DNA from: Chitinophagaceae bacterium | GTDB taxonomy: Bacteria > Bacteroidota > Bacteroidia > Chitinophagales > Chitinophagaceae | NCBI GenBank assembly: GCA_947476485.1 | Contig: CANJQU010000004.1 | Span: 1 to 64,000, forward strand | DNA length: 64,000 bases | Direction: 5' to 3' | In this document: positions 63,692 through 64,000 of the stretch, one piece after another | Layout: the number at the start of each line of letters is the position of its first letter | How positions within the stretch are numbered: the stretch's first letter is position 1 | The notes under the pieces: generated by a model | What the model was told of the DNA's origin: nothing | What the model saw: the letters and a program-made list of their open reading frames with translations, nothing else | Databases searched by the model: none | Program-made: the position numbers and the translations under genes

Positions 63692-64000
63692 ATGGATAGT
63701 TTGCAAACAGCCGGAATAAAAAATAGCGGGTTATTATCGATGGAAGTATTCTCGCAGTGTGTATCTGCGAGCCCTGCGCTTATAGCCGTCGTCAGCGCGG
63801 TGGACCTAAAGATACTTTTTGTCAATAACCAGTTCGAACAATACCTTGGTTATACGAACACTGACCTTGAAGGCCGTGGACTATACTTCAGCGATCTGCT
63901 GGAGCATTACCTCATCGATCGGCTCCAGTACCAGTTGGAGCAGGTAAAGAATGACCCATGTTCTAACAGCCGCTATGTTATCTATCCACTGAAAGGCAAA
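63692..64000 (+). CDS. PAS-domain protein, probable sensor kinase (partial, runs off right edge)
   Basis: Open from an ATG at 63692 to the window edge (103 codons, no stop). Residues ~17-90 read as a PAS domain (ASPALIAVVSAVDLKILFVNNQFEQYLGY). No membrane segment precedes it, so it is probably cytoplasmic. It lies 19 bases downstream of the sigma-54 activator in the same direction and may be its cognate sensor kinase. The catalytic part is outside the window, so kinase identity is inference. Confidence 0.75.
   Translation, partial: MDSLQTAGIKNSGLLSMEVFSQCVSASPALIAVVSAVDLKILFVNNQFEQYLGYTNTDLEGRGLYFSDLLEHYLIDRLQYQLEQVKNDPCSNSRYVIYPLKGK

Noticed and set aside
1-64000. tRNA, rRNA or riboswitch genes
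   Set aside because: The gaps were read on both strands and no cloverleaf, rRNA or recognised riboswitch consensus was seen, although a covariance search was not possible.

Overview
The window is a chromosomal stretch of a Bacteroidota bacterium, most likely order Chitinophagales (family-level placement is inference). The evidence is three large secreted proteins with the gliding-motility/type IX secretion type-B C-terminal domain, a SecDF fusion, the long plant-like form of IspG, DUF6089, DUF3109 and DUF3810 proteins, promoter -7 boxes of the form TAnnTTTG, few obvious Shine-Dalgarno sequences, and many short palindromic intergenic repeats. No rRNA, tRNA or CRISPR array was seen.

Layout. 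0-3.1 kb (all minus): a candidate polymorphic toxin with a HExxH metallopeptidase-like, AT-rich C-terminal domain, followed 11 bases later by a secreted immunity candidate cut by the window edge, and preceded by a leader with two mutually exclusive hairpins and a small unknown protein. 3.1-3.8 kb: VapBC-like pair whose toxin carries an in-frame stop. 4.2-20.2 kb: housekeeping genes (alpha/beta hydrolase, CBS protein, DUF3109, asd, ABC exporter, rsmI, purS, pssA, tyrS, ispG) with a seven-haem cytochrome/TPR protein, a second PIN toxin-antitoxin pair, a DUF6089 barrel and a lipoprotein. 20.2-29.8 kb: a barrel, then two giant type-B sorted proteins, one with nine ~91-residue repeats, one with a lectin domain. 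29.9-38.6 kb: uvrB, a nucleotidyltransferase pair, prfA, a Wzz/Wzz/O-antigen-ligase polysaccharide operon, GNAT. 38.8-42.2 kb: a third type-B protein, paralogous to the first. 42.7-50.0 kb: secDF, mlaE-like permease, DinB, exo/endonuclease, a two-gene BtrH cassette. 50.2-53.5 kb: tandem GtrA genes and a decayed island with an orphan antitoxin, an Abi_2/FRG chimera and phased heptamers. 53.5-64.0 kb: phospholipase C/S1-P1 nuclease-like protein, DUF3810, acyl-CoA mutase, small stress-type proteins, CHASE3 histidine kinase, rpoN, a sigma-54 activator and the start of a PAS protein.

How it fits together: the envelope is the dominant theme. SecDF exports preproteins; the three type-B proteins would then cross the outer membrane by T9SS; the barrels, MlaE-like permease, Wzz/ligase genes and GtrA proteins serve lipid and polysaccharide surface layers; pssA makes phospholipid. 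The right edge is a regulatory block centred on sigma-54. Accessory material (toxin/immunity, toxin-antitoxin pairs, abortive-infection remnants) sits in AT-rich or repeat-rich gaps. Functions are inferred from motifs read by eye; no database search was run.
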